NCBI GenBank assembly: GCA_011050525.1 | Contig: DRFO01000041.1 | Coordinates: 1-64,000 of the forward strand | Direction of reading: 5' to 3' | Source: Halopseudomonas xinjiangensis | Lineage (GTDB): Bacteria > Pseudomonadota > Gammaproteobacteria > Pseudomonadales > Pseudomonadaceae | DNA: 64,000 nt | Shown here: positions 27,607-35,531 of the stretch, one piece after another | Layout: the number at the start of each line of letters is the position of its first letter | Position numbering within the stretch: position 1 is the stretch's first letter | Made by a program: the position numbers and the translations under genes | Notes under the pieces: generated by a model | Databases searched by the model: none | Seen by the model: only the letters and a program-made list of their open reading frames with translations | What the model was told of the DNA's origin: nothing

Positions 27607-28001
27607 GGGTGCGATTCCTGTGTGGAAAAGATCGATTGGATGTGGAGATCCCCACCGGCACGGTGGGTCAGCATCAATACTCGGCGGCGAGTACTGCGAC
27701 TTGCGGTGAGCCTGGCGGCGGTAAACAAGCTGCGCAGCCAGACCATGTAGGCTTCCGGGTCGTCCCGGTGCACCAGATACACCGGAAGGAGGATCAACAG
27801 TGACAGCACCAGGCTTGCAGCAATGCCTAACAACAGAGGCAGGTACTTGCAGAAAACGAAGGCCGTGAAGAACGTGAGCAGAACCGTCGCGACAAAAACC
27901 CGTGCCGGTATCCCCATGACCATGTCACGGTCCACGAATACCGCTTTATTTTTCAGGTTGGGGTTCTTATGCTCGACCATTTGACGATTCCAAGAGGCCA
28001 T
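27603..28001 (-). CDS. virB3: VirB3/TrbD-like T4SS inner-membrane protein
   Basis: 132 residues with two adjacent membrane helices (VFVATVLLTFFTAFVFCKYL, LLLGIAASLVLSLLILLPVY) after a short N-terminus, and a basic C-terminal tail. This matches VirB3/TrbD. It is the first gene of the operon, and the order virB3-virB2-virB4 differs from the usual B2-B3-B4. Translation may instead begin at the ATG at 27,980, which has a better upstream GGAA. Confidence 0.7.
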   Translation of the reverse strand: MASWNRQMVEHKNPNLKNKAVFVDRDMVMGIPARVFVATVLLTFFTAFVFCKYLPLLLGIAASLVLSLLILLPVYLVHRDDPEAYMVWLRSLFTAARLTASRSTRRRVLMLTHRAGGDLHIQSIFSTQESHP

Positions 28002-28084
28002 AATTTAGTTATGCGCATATCTATACGCACATATATACACATAATAAAATTGAAAGCAACGCTTTCCTGGGCCGAGGTTTCCGC
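28002..28084. promoter_or_regulatory. Divergent promoter region of the T4SS operon and the 28,085 gene
   Basis: This AT-rich gap contains TATGCGCATA and alternating TATATA stretches. ATGCGCATATCTAT at 28,011-28,024 is repeated exactly at 54,738-54,751, beside the oriT candidate. A shared 14-mer at two transfer-related promoters suggests a common regulator or an IHF/relaxosome-type site. Confidence 0.5.
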
Positions 28085-28324
28085 ATGAGCAGAACCGCGC
28101 CGACAAACATCACGCTTCCTGTGGTTGTCCTGGAGAACACAGACAAAAGCTTTGTAAGCCCTATCGATTCCGAAAAGTTTTTCGGACGACCATCTCGTTC
28201 GATGATCATCAGGGCCTTGCTTGAGATTGCACTAGAGGGCGGCGATCGCTTCGATCCTACCAAGACCCACGATTATGAGAGCTTGAAGAACGAGCTGCGC
28301 CGGATCATACAAACAGTGCAGTGA
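28085..28324 (+). CDS. Small ribbon-helix-helix-like protein, divergent from the T4SS operon
   Basis: 79 residues (ITLPVVVLENTDKSFVSPID ... GRPSRSMIIRALLEIALEGG ... LKNELRRIIQTVQ). The RSMIIRALLEIALEGG helix pair recalls RHH regulators, but the match is weak. It is transcribed away from the virB operon and shares its promoter gap, so a transfer repressor is plausible. The opposite-strand ORF is less convincing. Confidence 0.5.
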   Translation: MSRTAPTNITLPVVVLENTDKSFVSPIDSEKFFGRPSRSMIIRALLEIALEGGDRFDPTKTHDYESLKNELRRIIQTVQ

Positions 28325-28939
28325 CTTGGTGTGGCATCGACCAATGATGCCTAGCGATAGAGCTAAAGGTAGCGCCTACCGCTTCGTTCGCAAAGCAGAG
28401 AATGTCAAAATGTTGCCGAAATGACTGACAGATCACAGAACCGCCAGCTTATCGTTAGAATATGGTCGAGAAGGGCCGTCAGAATATCGCTATGTGATCG
28501 TGCTCATAACGCAGGCGCCGACCAGGATTACCAACCGCCGTGCCGGTGATGGCTGTATCGACCTAGCTTTAAATGGGGTCTAGGTCACCGTTTCCTGCCG
28601 GTCATTAACCATGGTTAAGCTTCGTTACCGCCTAGTTTTAAGGTTTAGCAGCTAGTCGAGTTACTCAAATTTGAGTTGACTGGCCCTGTAAGGTTTACTA
28701 AGGTAACCACATCGGAGCGACAAACCAGATGAGATAGAGCGCTCCCCAGCCGGAAACGGTGCTCGCGCAAGGCGGGCCAAGGCGTAAGCCAAGTGGTGTC
28801 TGGATCTGCAGTTCGAAAAAGGCGCATAGAGCGCCTTTTTTCGTTTTAAACAGACAACGCCTGGTTCGAATACCTGCGATCATTTCAAATCTTTAATACC
28901 TTCAACAGGTACCGGTTTCCTACCCGCTGACAATCATCC
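28325..28939. other. Non-coding stretch with palindrome and terminator
   Basis: No convincing gene. It contains ACTCAAATTTGAGT (28,663-28,676), a perfect 14-bp palindrome, and a strong hairpin terminator at 28,816-28,840. Two small opposite-strand ORFs here lack family features. Confidence 0.6.
28816..28840. terminator. Bidirectional Rho-independent terminator
   Basis: AAAAAGGCGC pairs perfectly with GCGCCTTTTT around an ATAGA loop, a 10-bp stem with A and T tracts that work in both directions. Confidence 0.8.
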
Positions 28940-29491
28940 CTAGCGCTTAGTAGCTACGGGCTCGCCAAGATAGACTTTGCCGCACAGCAAGACAAAACCC
29001 ATTGTACCTAAGAAGCTCGGTGGCTCTTCGTTTGGGTCTTCGTGGTAGGCGCTTTCTACAACCAAGTTTAAGTCTTGCCAGGATTTTTGATGCTTAGCCG
29101 AGCGCGAAAGCTCGAAAAATACATGATAAGGACCTGCAGGGTGGAGAATTGTTATCGAGTAGGCCCAATTACGGCGAGACGTTGTCTGTAATACTTTTAT
29201 GCTCGGCTGATTAAGACCTCCAATCAGTTCGGGGAGCTGAATCGACAACCGATACCGAACCGGACAAAAAATTCTTGGCCTGGGCGTGTCGATGTCAAGC
29301 AATGGGTATCCATCGGGATGCTCGGAGCCGTGATAAAACCGACGCGTGAAACAGTGGGTAGAGTAAGTGACATGCACGCGCAGCTTTTTTCTTGCTTTGT
29401 TGCTGTCGACCAAGAAAGTAAACGGCTCTAGGTGCGTAAGTGACAGGGTGTCGCCGCCGACACGCAGAGACTGAAAATAAGGCTTAGACAT
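28940..29491 (-). CDS. Hypothetical protein
   Basis: 183 residues, soluble, beta-rich and basic (SLTHLEPFTFLVDSNKARKK, VRYRLSIQLPELIGGLNQPS, GTMGFVLLCGKVYLGEPVA). I do not recognise a family. It lies between the terminator and the umuC remnant, and its stop is 100 nt from the terminator. Probably a real accessory gene. Confidence 0.5.
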   Translation of the reverse strand: MSKPYFQSLRVGGDTLSLTHLEPFTFLVDSNKARKKLRVHVTYSTHCFTRRFYHGSEHPDGYPLLDIDTPRPRIFCPVRYRLSIQLPELIGGLNQPSIKVLQTTSRRNWAYSITILHPAGPYHVFFELSRSAKHQKSWQDLNLVVESAYHEDPNEEPPSFLGTMGFVLLCGKVYLGEPVATKR

Positions 29492-29684
29492 TCAGATTGC
29501 GCTACTAACGTCCCGGTCAAAATACTCGTTGCATACAAGCCGTCTCATCTAGCAGAAGAGCAGCTCCATAACCCTGAGCTGCATCCAAATATCACTTTTA
29601 GACACAGCCTGAGCGGAGTTTACGCGCTTGCGTCCGCCCCGAGAATTTTAACTTATGCGCAGATGACCTCACGCGCCGATCAGC

Positions 29685-29820
29685 TGGGCCGGATCCCAGC
29701 GGTTTTGATCTTCATAGCGGTAAGGTGCGCGGTCAATTTCCGGTCTTTTCCGCAGGCTTTATCGACAGGCATGACGTTCAGCAACTCGTCGCGCCGATCC
29801 GGATCACAGGACGGCTTCAC
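29685..29820 (-). pseudogene. umuC: umuC fragment (frameshifted remnant)
   Basis: The minus strand encodes CDPDRRDELLNVMPVDKACG, then RKLTAHLTAMKIKTA. This closely parallels CDPDRRDKLLKVMPVDEVWG in the larger umuC remnant at 45.6-46.5 kb. A 1-nt loss then shifts the frame (the expected TWDPAQ-type sequence continues in another frame). About 45 codons of a Y-family polymerase gene are left. Confidence 0.75.
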
Positions 29821-29858
29821 CAGGTACTGACAAGCATGTTGATACAGCCGCGCCGATC

Positions 29859-30512
29859 TTAAGAGCCATGGTTATCATCGTGTTTGGCGACTTCGCTGCG
29901 GACCATCTCGTAAAGCTGCTGAGGGTCAAGGCGAGGGAGAAGCTCCTGGTTCACGAAGAAAGTAGGCGTCCCCCTCAACTTGAGCGCTTGGATGTCGACC
30001 GCGTCCTGGTTCAGAGCCGCAGTAACGTCCGGTGCATTCATCATCACACGAGCCTTCTCTAAATCAAGGCCAGCCGCTTCGGCCGCTTCCCATGCAGCTT
30101 GTATTTTTGGGTCATCATGCCATTGGGGTTGTGCAGCCAGGACCGCTTCCAAGACCGGAACATAGAGCCCTTGCTTCCGCGCAGCTTCAAGGATCCTTGA
30201 AGCCTCCTCAGAGCCTTTGTGGAACAGTGCATATCGGATGGCAAGGCGAACATCATCCGGATATTCAGCCATTATTCGTTTGACGACAGGATAGAAGGCG
30301 CGACAGGATTCACAGGACGGATCAAAGAATTCCACGATAGTCACCGGTGCGTCGGCCGGGCCAATGATTGGCGAATGAGGGCGCACTAAAGAAGGTGTCT
30401 CCGAGGCGGTCGAAGGGGCTTGTTCCTCCACCGAAAAGCGATTGTATAAAAATACTGCTGCGATTAAGCCAACCAGGATGAAAATGCCGATGGCAACGGT
30501 GCGCCTGCTCAT
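29859..30512 (-). CDS. Membrane-anchored DsbA-like thioredoxin-fold protein
   Basis: 217 residues. An N-terminal anchor (VAIGIFILVGLIAAVFLYN) precedes a periplasmic thioredoxin domain with redox site CESC in EFFDPSCESCRAFYP and the cis-Pro region RGTPTFFVN. It belongs to the DsbA/Thioredoxin_4 group. It heads away from the SCO and PCuAC genes in the same orientation, so a role in keeping copper-protein cysteines in the right redox state is likely but inferred. It may be part of the copper operon that begins at 32.8 kb. Confidence 0.83.
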   Translation of the reverse strand: MSRRTVAIGIFILVGLIAAVFLYNRFSVEEQAPSTASETPSLVRPHSPIIGPADAPVTIVEFFDPSCESCRAFYPVVKRIMAEYPDDVRLAIRYALFHKGSEEASRILEAARKQGLYVPVLEAVLAAQPQWHDDPKIQAAWEAAEAAGLDLEKARVMMNAPDVTAALNQDAVDIQALKLRGTPTFFVNQELLPRLDPQQLYEMVRSEVAKHDDNHGS

Positions 30513-30586
30513 GGGTTAAATCTCCAGGGAGTGGGAACGAGGTATGGGGATGATGAAATTTAATAACATTCTGTGCTTATCACCCG

Positions 30587-31165
30587 CTAGCCGCCTGCGG
30601 CGAGCTGGCGTAGATCCGCAACTACCGCATCCATCGGATCGCTAGCGCGGATTAAGAGCCGTACCTCGCCCTTACGATCGAATGCGAACACGGCACCCGA
30701 ATGCGATACGTCATAATCACCGGACTCGTCCTTTTTACCGTAGACGTAGGTGGTCCGATACCGGTTTGTCAGCGCGTCGAGTGCCGCTTTATCACCGGTA
30801 AGCCCGATTACTTGAGGCCCGAAGGCGTCGGTGTAGCGGTTGAGCGACTGCGGGTCATCGCGTGCTGGATCAACCGATACGAACAATATCTGCACATCTT
30901 TCCGCTCGTCTTCATCAAGCCGCTGGGCAGCACCCGCGAGTTGGGCGAGCGTGGTCGGACAAACATCAGGACAGTTCGTAAAACCGAAAAAGAGGAGCGT
31001 TGGCTGGCCAAGGTAATCCTCGGCACTTACTTCGCGTCCGTTTTCATCGATGAGTTTGAACTTGAGTTCCGGCATGACGCCCGAGATATCAGTGGTCTGC
31101 CAAGTCTGCTCGCCACAGCCGGGCAAGAACAAGACACTAAGCATGAGCAATAGCCACTTCCCCAT
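30587..31165 (-). CDS. SCO1/SenC-family copper chaperone lipoprotein
   Basis: 192 residues from an ATG behind AGGAGAT. A lipoprotein signal (LLMLSVLFLPGCG) is followed by a thioredoxin-like SCO domain with the copper-binding CxxxC in NCPDVCPTTLAQL and the distal His in YDVSHSGAVFAF. SCO proteins deliver copper to cytochrome oxidase or act as thiol-disulfide/copper sensors. It lies 10 nt after the PCuAC gene, a common pairing for CuA-site assembly. Confidence 0.92.
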   Translation of the reverse strand: MGKWLLLMLSVLFLPGCGEQTWQTTDISGVMPELKFKLIDENGREVSAEDYLGQPTLLFFGFTNCPDVCPTTLAQLAGAAQRLDEDERKDVQILFVSVDPARDDPQSLNRYTDAFGPQVIGLTGDKAALDALTNRYRTTYVYGKKDESGDYDVSHSGAVFAFDRKGEVRLLIRASDPMDAVVADLRQLAAGG

Positions 31166-31175
31166 CGTTTATCTC

Positions 31176-31613
31176 CTACTGAGCCGTCGGCGACACGGCC
31201 TGGAACATCACCGGTAAACGCTGACCATCCTTGAAAACGAGCGTCACGGTCACCTCATCCCCCAAGGCGAGCGGGCTCTGACGCTCCATCAGCATGAGGT
31301 GGTAGCCACCCGGCGCGAACTCGACAGCATCACCTGGCGCGAGCTCAAGATGCGGGACCGGCTCCATGCTTGCCATTCCCTTGTCTTGGGTACTTTGGTG
31401 CACGGTCACGCGCTCAAAAGCTGGGCTTTCCGCGCCCACCAGGACCACGGATTCGCCACTGGTGTTGCTTAGACTGAAGTATCCGGCGGCCGGCAGGTCA
31501 CCGGGGAGAAGCCGCAGCCGGGCGTCCGTCACCTCAAGATCAGCCGCCCATATCATGGCGGAAAAGGCGAGCAGTAACAGTCCGCTGATCAGTTGTCGAT
31601 AAGAGTGCCTCAT
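31176..31613 (-). CDS. PCuAC-type periplasmic copper chaperone
   Basis: 145 residues. A signal peptide (LLLLAFSAMIWA) is followed by a cupredoxin-like domain with the H(M)x10Mx21HxM-type copper site: VTVHQSTQDKGMASME, then FAPGGYHLMLMERQSP. It passes Cu(I) to the CuA centre together with SCO. It is part of the minus-strand copper operon between DUF3703 and SCO genes. Confidence 0.9.
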   Translation of the reverse strand: MRHSYRQLISGLLLLAFSAMIWAADLEVTDARLRLLPGDLPAAGYFSLSNTSGESVVLVGAESPAFERVTVHQSTQDKGMASMEPVPHLELAPGDAVEFAPGGYHLMLMERQSPLALGDEVTVTLVFKDGQRLPVMFQAVSPTAQ

Positions 31614-31635
31614 AACTTTCTCCTGTTAGTCATAG

Positions 31636-32004
31636 TTACAGTCCGTCATCCTTAGATCTACGTTCAGATGCTGCCAGAACCCGCGCCAAATCCTCAGGTA
31701 AGGGCATGGGCGCGAATGCGCTGACGCTGGCCCGCCCGGTGTTGCCTACAGGCACCCAGATGCGCGAGAAGAGCAGCGCGGCAAGTGCGCGAAAGATTTG
31801 GCCTCGAACCTCGCCCGCATTCCCTTGCTGCCAGCCGAGCTTGAGCATGCGCAGGTGCGTGGCCGCATGCGCCAGTGTACAGCGCTGGCTCAGGATATGA
31901 GCCAGCTCAAGGTGCACGAAGGCCTGTTGAAGATTGCCTTGTCCCACGGCGTCACGCGCTGCGGCAATCTCGGATCGATAAAACGACTTCAGCGTCTTGT
32001 CCAT
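31636..32004 (-). CDS. DUF3703 family protein
   Basis: 122 residues, helical and soluble (FVHLELAHILSQRCTLAHAA, THLRMLKLGWQQGNAGEVRG, FRALAALLFSRIWVPVGNTG). This is the DUF3703 pattern, often found with cation transporters. The start overlaps the CDF gene end by 16 nt, implying coupled translation. Function unknown. Confidence 0.8.
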   Translation of the reverse strand: MDKTLKSFYRSEIAAARDAVGQGNLQQAFVHLELAHILSQRCTLAHAATHLRMLKLGWQQGNAGEVRGQIFRALAALLFSRIWVPVGNTGRASVSAFAPMPLPEDLARVLAASERRSKDDGL

Positions 32005-32792
32005 CGCTCACCGTCGTTCTCTGTCTTCACATCTGTCGACCTCGTCCCACAGCAACTGTCTGCGGACGCTACGGCGCGGCTCTCGCAACAGCCGTCCGGA
32101 TGTGCCACGGCATCAGATTCACAGCAGCTACTCGATGGCGCTAAGACACTAGCTTCACAGCCAGCATCTAACTGTTCATCGCGACCGCGCCACTGTGGCC
32201 AGGCATTCCGTCCGACCTGCACGGAAGAGTGCAAGTACAGTAGCGCGAGGCCCACCCCAACGATCAGGTCCGGCCACAGTGACTGGGTCAGCATGACCAG
32301 CCCGGCCGCGCCTAGTACGCTCAGGTTGGCTATAACATCGTTTCGCGAGCACAACCAAGTCGAGCTCATATTGATGTCGTCGCTGCGGTGACTGTAAAGC
32401 AGCGCCAGGCAGCTCAGGTTGGCGGCGAGCGCAATAAGCCCGATCAGACCCATCCACCCCGCCTCTGGCACCACGCCCAAGAAGCTCTTACGGATGGCCT
32501 CACCGATAATCAAGAGGCTGAATAGTAAAAGGAAGCCGCTTTTGAAAAGCGCGGCCCCCGCCCGGGCGCGAACGCCCCGGTGCAGCACGAAAAGCGAGAT
32601 GGTATAAACCAGAGCATCGCCGAACATGTCCAGCGAATCGCCGAGCAGCGCGGTCGAGTTCACGATCCAGCCCGCCGTAAACTCGACGACGAACATAACG
32701 GCGTTTATGGCAAGCGCGATATAGAGCACGCGGCCCTGCTTCTCACGCAGTTGGGCAAGCTCACTGCCCTTGCTGTCGCAGCAATCATCCAT
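31989..32792 (-). CDS. CDF-like cation transporter with cysteine-pair-rich C-terminal tail
   Basis: 267 residues from an ATG at 32,792. Six membrane helices of cation-diffusion-facilitator type, with metal-site acids in ALLGDSLDMFGDALVYT and a second site around CSRNDVIANLS. The N-terminus has MDDCCDS. Instead of the usual C-terminal cytosolic domain there is a tail with three CC pairs (SSSCCESD, DGCCESR, DSCCGTR) spaced ~13-15 residues apart. The vicinal pairs suggest binding of soft, thiophilic metals. The divergent MerR gene and operator at 32,827-32,857 indicate metal induction. Confidence 0.85.
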   Translation of the reverse strand: MDDCCDSKGSELAQLREKQGRVLYIALAINAVMFVVEFTAGWIVNSTALLGDSLDMFGDALVYTISLFVLHRGVRARAGAALFKSGFLLLFSLLIIGEAIRKSFLGVVPEAGWMGLIGLIALAANLSCLALLYSHRSDDINMSSTWLCSRNDVIANLSVLGAAGLVMLTQSLWPDLIVGVGLALLYLHSSVQVGRNAWPQWRGRDEQLDAGCEASVLAPSSSCCESDAVAHPDGCCESRAVASADSCCGTRSTDVKTENDGERWTRR

Positions 32793-32826
32793 TGTCAAAC
32801 CCTCTTCCAGGAAACCCTTTGAGGTT

Positions 32827-32857
32827 AGACTGCAGGTTATAGTGACTATAAGGTCAA
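32827..32857 (-). promoter_or_regulatory. MerR-type operator/promoter for the CDF operon (19-bp spacer)
   Basis: Minus strand: TTGACC (32,852-32,857), the dyad TATAGT-C-ACTATA in the spacer, and CAGTCT (32,827-32,832); spacer 19 bp. The dyad resembles CadR/PbrR/ZntR operators more than the mer CCGTA type. It lies between the CDF gene and the divergent merR-family gene. Confidence 0.82.
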
Positions 32858-32862
32858 GCGGT

Positions 32863-33285
32863 ATGACAACGGAACAGCGTAGTTCGACACACTACACGGT
32901 CGGTCAGTTGGCGAAAGCTACCGACACCAAGGCCGTAACCATACGGTACTACGAGGGCTTGGGGCTGTTGCCCTCGGCCGCTCGCACCACCGCCGGCTAC
33001 CGCCTCTACACAGACAAGGAGCATGACCGACTACTCTTCATCCGACGTAGCCGTGCACTCGGTTTCAGCCTCGATGATATTCGCGGGCTTCTCGGTCTTG
33101 CTGACCGGCGCGAAGCTTCCTGTGCCGCATTTGATGCCAAGGTTAAAGAGCAGCTCGAACAGGTGCGGACGCGCATTCGTGACCTGCATGCGATGGAGCA
33201 TGAACTTGAACGCTTAAGCGCGTGCTGCGAAGGGGGTGTCATCAATGATTGCAGAATCGTTGAATCTTTATCCGGGCGTGGCTAA
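32863..33285 (+). CDS. MerR-family metal regulator (CadR/PbrR/ZntR-like)
   Basis: 140 residues from an ATG at 32,863; an upstream extension would overlap the operator. MerR helix-turn-helix (YTVGQLAKATDTKAVTIRYY), dimerisation helix, and a metal loop with REASCAAFDAK and LSACCEGGVINDCRIV. The cysteines resemble Zn/Cd/Pb sensors. It is divergent from the CDF-like exporter and should control it. The metal range is inferred. Confidence 0.88.
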   Translation: MTTEQRSSTHYTVGQLAKATDTKAVTIRYYEGLGLLPSAARTTAGYRLYTDKEHDRLLFIRRSRALGFSLDDIRGLLGLADRREASCAAFDAKVKEQLEQVRTRIRDLHAMEHELERLSACCEGGVINDCRIVESLSGRG

Positions 33286-33625
33286 GGGCGCCACTCCATT
33301 GTTTATCATGCCCTGAGCGCATGTACCGAGCACCGTTGGAAACCGACAGCCAGACCCGAATAGCTTGACCCGTCCAGGCGACCAAGGTACTTGCAGCGAT
33401 AACGTCTATGCTGATCAGCACAACATCCATATATACACAAAATATCAGTGAAGATGAGTTCGTGAAGATACGCACCGAGCGTGACGCCACACTGAAAATG
33501 CCCCGGCTGCTCCTACCCTCGGGCAGGTCAACATGAATGCTAGCCGGATACCCTTCACCAAGGTCTAATGACCAGGCCGATCTCAAACCTATCAATCGTT
33601 TCTGAACAACTCGACAGGAGATCTT
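33286..33625. other. Intergenic stretch without supported gene
   Basis: A 117-codon minus-strand ORF here has no family features. Near 33,366 there is a TTGACC with no clear dyad. The end carries the ribosome site (CAGGAGAT) for the next gene. Confidence 0.5.
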
Positions 33626-34054
33626 ATGAACGTTAAGAAGCTCGACGAACGCCTGAGCGTTACTGCACAGCCCAGCATTGAAGACATCAATGTTCTAGCT
33701 GAGCAAGGCTTTCGCACAATTGTTTCTAACCGGCCACGCGGTGAAAGTGAGGATCAGCCGGACATGCAAGCGCTCAAGGATAAAGCAGAGGCTCTCGGTA
33801 TGGTCTGGCATGAAATACCGGTTAAGCCCGGCGAATATTCCCAGGCAGATATTGAGTCGTTTGCCGAGACCTTGCAGTCATCTCCTGCACCAATACTTGG
33901 CTTCTGCCGGACCGGCAAGCGTGTTGCCCACCTTTGGGCCTATTCGCAAGCGCCGCATCGCCCCGTGTCGGAGCTCATGGACGCGGCCAGCGCTGCAGGC
34001 TATGACCTGACGCCTTTGCGCGGCAGCCTTGAGCAGCAGGCTAGTAAGCAATAA
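33626..34054 (+). CDS. DUF442/TIGR01244 phosphatase-like protein (Blh type)
   Basis: 142 residues with a dual-specificity-phosphatase-like fold: SVTAQPSIEDINVLAEQGFR, SNRPRGESEDQP, and the active-site loop FCRTGKRVAHLW. This family occurs alone or fused to persulfide dioxygenases (Blh), and often sits in sulfide-handling loci. Here it stands apart, 6-11 kb from the sulfur genes at 40-45 kb. The ribosome site CAGGAG is good. Substrate unknown. Confidence 0.82.
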   Translation: MNVKKLDERLSVTAQPSIEDINVLAEQGFRTIVSNRPRGESEDQPDMQALKDKAEALGMVWHEIPVKPGEYSQADIESFAETLQSSPAPILGFCRTGKRVAHLWAYSQAPHRPVSELMDAASAAGYDLTPLRGSLEQQASKQ

Positions 34055-34413
34055 CACCGGCCCTCTGGGACCAGACCTTGCTGTTTATCCTGGGCGAACC
34101 CTCTGTTCTGGAAGGTATTACAGCTACCCACCCGTCGCGCTCTGGATGGGCGACTGATGGGGGCGACGCCCTACTGCTCGGTATCCGCTGGGGATTGTTT
34201 GCGTATTGTCCGCAGACTTTGCCTCCCATTTCCGGGTCAATCACCCCCTGGCTGCTATGCTCGTGGCAATGGCAGCTCGCAAGACGCTTTTCTGCCACCC
34301 ATTGACTGGCATACGCGACGTGGCTGAAACAAACGACTCGAAAGGCTGGGCATGATCGGAACCCGACTTTAGCCAGAGCGACCAAGCTTAACTACTGTAC
34401 AGGAGCGACGACT
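34055..34413. other. Intergenic stretch without recognised gene
   Basis: One plus-strand ORF (34,078-34,305) contains hydrophobic text such as DALLLGIRWGLFAYCPQ that looks like part of a decayed membrane protein, but I cannot name it. The 3' end has the AGGAG for the next small gene. Confidence 0.4.
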
Positions 34414-34536
34414 ATGATGGACGGAATGATGAATGGCGGAGCAATGATGTGGGGTATGGGGCTGATAGGGCTTCTGGTCATTGTCCTCCTTGGCTTTGGA
34501 ATCGCTGCATTGGTGAAATATCTGTTCAAAAAATGA
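34414..34536 (+). CDS. Methionine-rich 40-residue membrane peptide
   Basis: The ORF MMDGMMNGGAMMWGMGLIGL continues into a hydrophobic helix ending KYLFKK. It has AGGAG 8 nt upstream and a clear stop. Eight methionines crowd the N-terminus, and one membrane helix follows. Similar short Met-rich peptides accompany copper and silver resistance genes; Met-rich ends can bind Cu(I). It lies between copper and Dsb genes. The call rests on composition, start signal and context. Confidence 0.65.
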   Translation: MMDGMMNGGAMMWGMGLIGLLVIVLLGFGIAALVKYLFKK

Positions 34537-34570
34537 AGGCCAAGCTCTTATTAGGCTGCTGATTAAGGTA

Positions 34571-34592
34571 ATGACCGCATTGACGCGGTCAT
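34571..34592. terminator. Hairpin after the Met-rich peptide gene
   Basis: ATGACCGC and GCGGTCAT pair perfectly around ATTGAC. There is no T tract, so it may be a weak terminator or an mRNA-stabilising hairpin. A longer-range inverted pair, ACAGCGGTAT (34,638-34,647) and ATACCGCTGT (34,734-34,743), follows. Confidence 0.45.
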
Positions 34593-34754
34593 GCTGAAGG
34601 CAACTCTACTAGAGTGGACAGGTAAGATGAGGGCGTGACAGCGGTATACTTCGTCCTCAGGCCTCACCCTTCCTTTGCAGTGAGGCTAGTCACTTGAGCC
34701 GGGTGCCGAATCAATCTCGGAGGATGGCGCATAATACCGCTGTAATCGGTTAAT

Positions 34755-35531
34755 TTAATGCTTCGACAGCGGCCCCATGACCTGATTCAACGATTCCGGA
34801 CGTGGGGCTCCTTGCTGTTGTTGCAGACGCCCTGCTTCATCCAGGTAATAAATTGCCGGCGTTGCCGAGGCGCCCATTTTCCCCATCAACGTGAGATTCG
34901 CTTCAAGCTGTTTATTCACCTTAGGCGAAATGCGCTGGATCGGCTTGAGCGTGCTTGCCTTGCCCGCCGCCTCGTGTTTATTGAGAGCCGTCTCGGGATC
35001 CTCAGCAGCTAGCAATGCCGCGGATTTACCCGCACTGTCCGGGCGCAGCATGCCGACCATGACGTGGCGAAGCTGGACATCGCCGGCGTCGATCCAAGGC
35101 CGCGCCTGTTTCCAGAACATGTTGCAAAATGGGCAGTTCGGGTCGGAAAACATATAGACGATCCGCGGCGCATCGGCTGCGCCATCGGCAATCCAGGTGC
35201 TGCTTTCAAGCTGTTGCCACATTTCCTTGCCCAGGGGTTCGTACACAAGCTTCTCAAGTGGAGCCTTCGTCAGGTCTTCGCCGCTGGCATTCAGCAGACT
35301 GCCGATCAACACGTGATCACCGCCCGGTATGAGGTACAGCGCGATGCCCTGCCCGTTATAGCGTGCGGCGTACCCCTTCAGTCCGCCTGGTGCGTCGAAG
35401 CTGCCGACCACTTCGGCGCCGCGCGCTTCAACGGCCTGAATCGCAGGGGGCAAAGCCTCCGCCAGCGCTAATGGTGCCCGTAGCAAGGCGAGGACAGAAA
35501 AAAACAAGGTAAGCGATCGTACGTGATTCAT
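34755..35531 (-). CDS. dsbG: DsbG/DsbC-type periplasmic disulfide isomerase
   Basis: 258 residues. A signal peptide (LFFSVLALLRAPLALA), an N-terminal dimerisation domain, and a thioredoxin domain with CPFC in FSDPNCPFCNMFWK and cis-Pro in SATPAIYYLD. DsbG protects or isomerises exported cysteine proteins. It is the last of three genes, with TlpA-like and DsbD-like partners, in the arrangement of PA2476-PA2478 of P. aeruginosa, where the cluster is tied to copper stress. Confidence 0.9.
   Translation of the reverse strand: MNHVRSLTLFFSVLALLRAPLALAEALPPAIQAVEARGAEVVGSFDAPGGLKGYAARYNGQGIALYLIPGGDHVLIGSLLNASGEDLTKAPLEKLVYEPLGKEMWQQLESSTWIADGAADAPRIVYMFSDPNCPFCNMFWKQARPWIDAGDVQLRHVMVGMLRPDSAGKSAALLAAEDPETALNKHEAAGKASTLKPIQRISPKVNKQLEANLTLMGKMGASATPAIYYLDEAGRLQQQQGAPRPESLNQVMGPLSKH

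Noticed and set aside
33242..33595. 117-codon minus-strand ORF
   Set aside because: No homology pattern, and it overlaps the end of the MerR-family gene.
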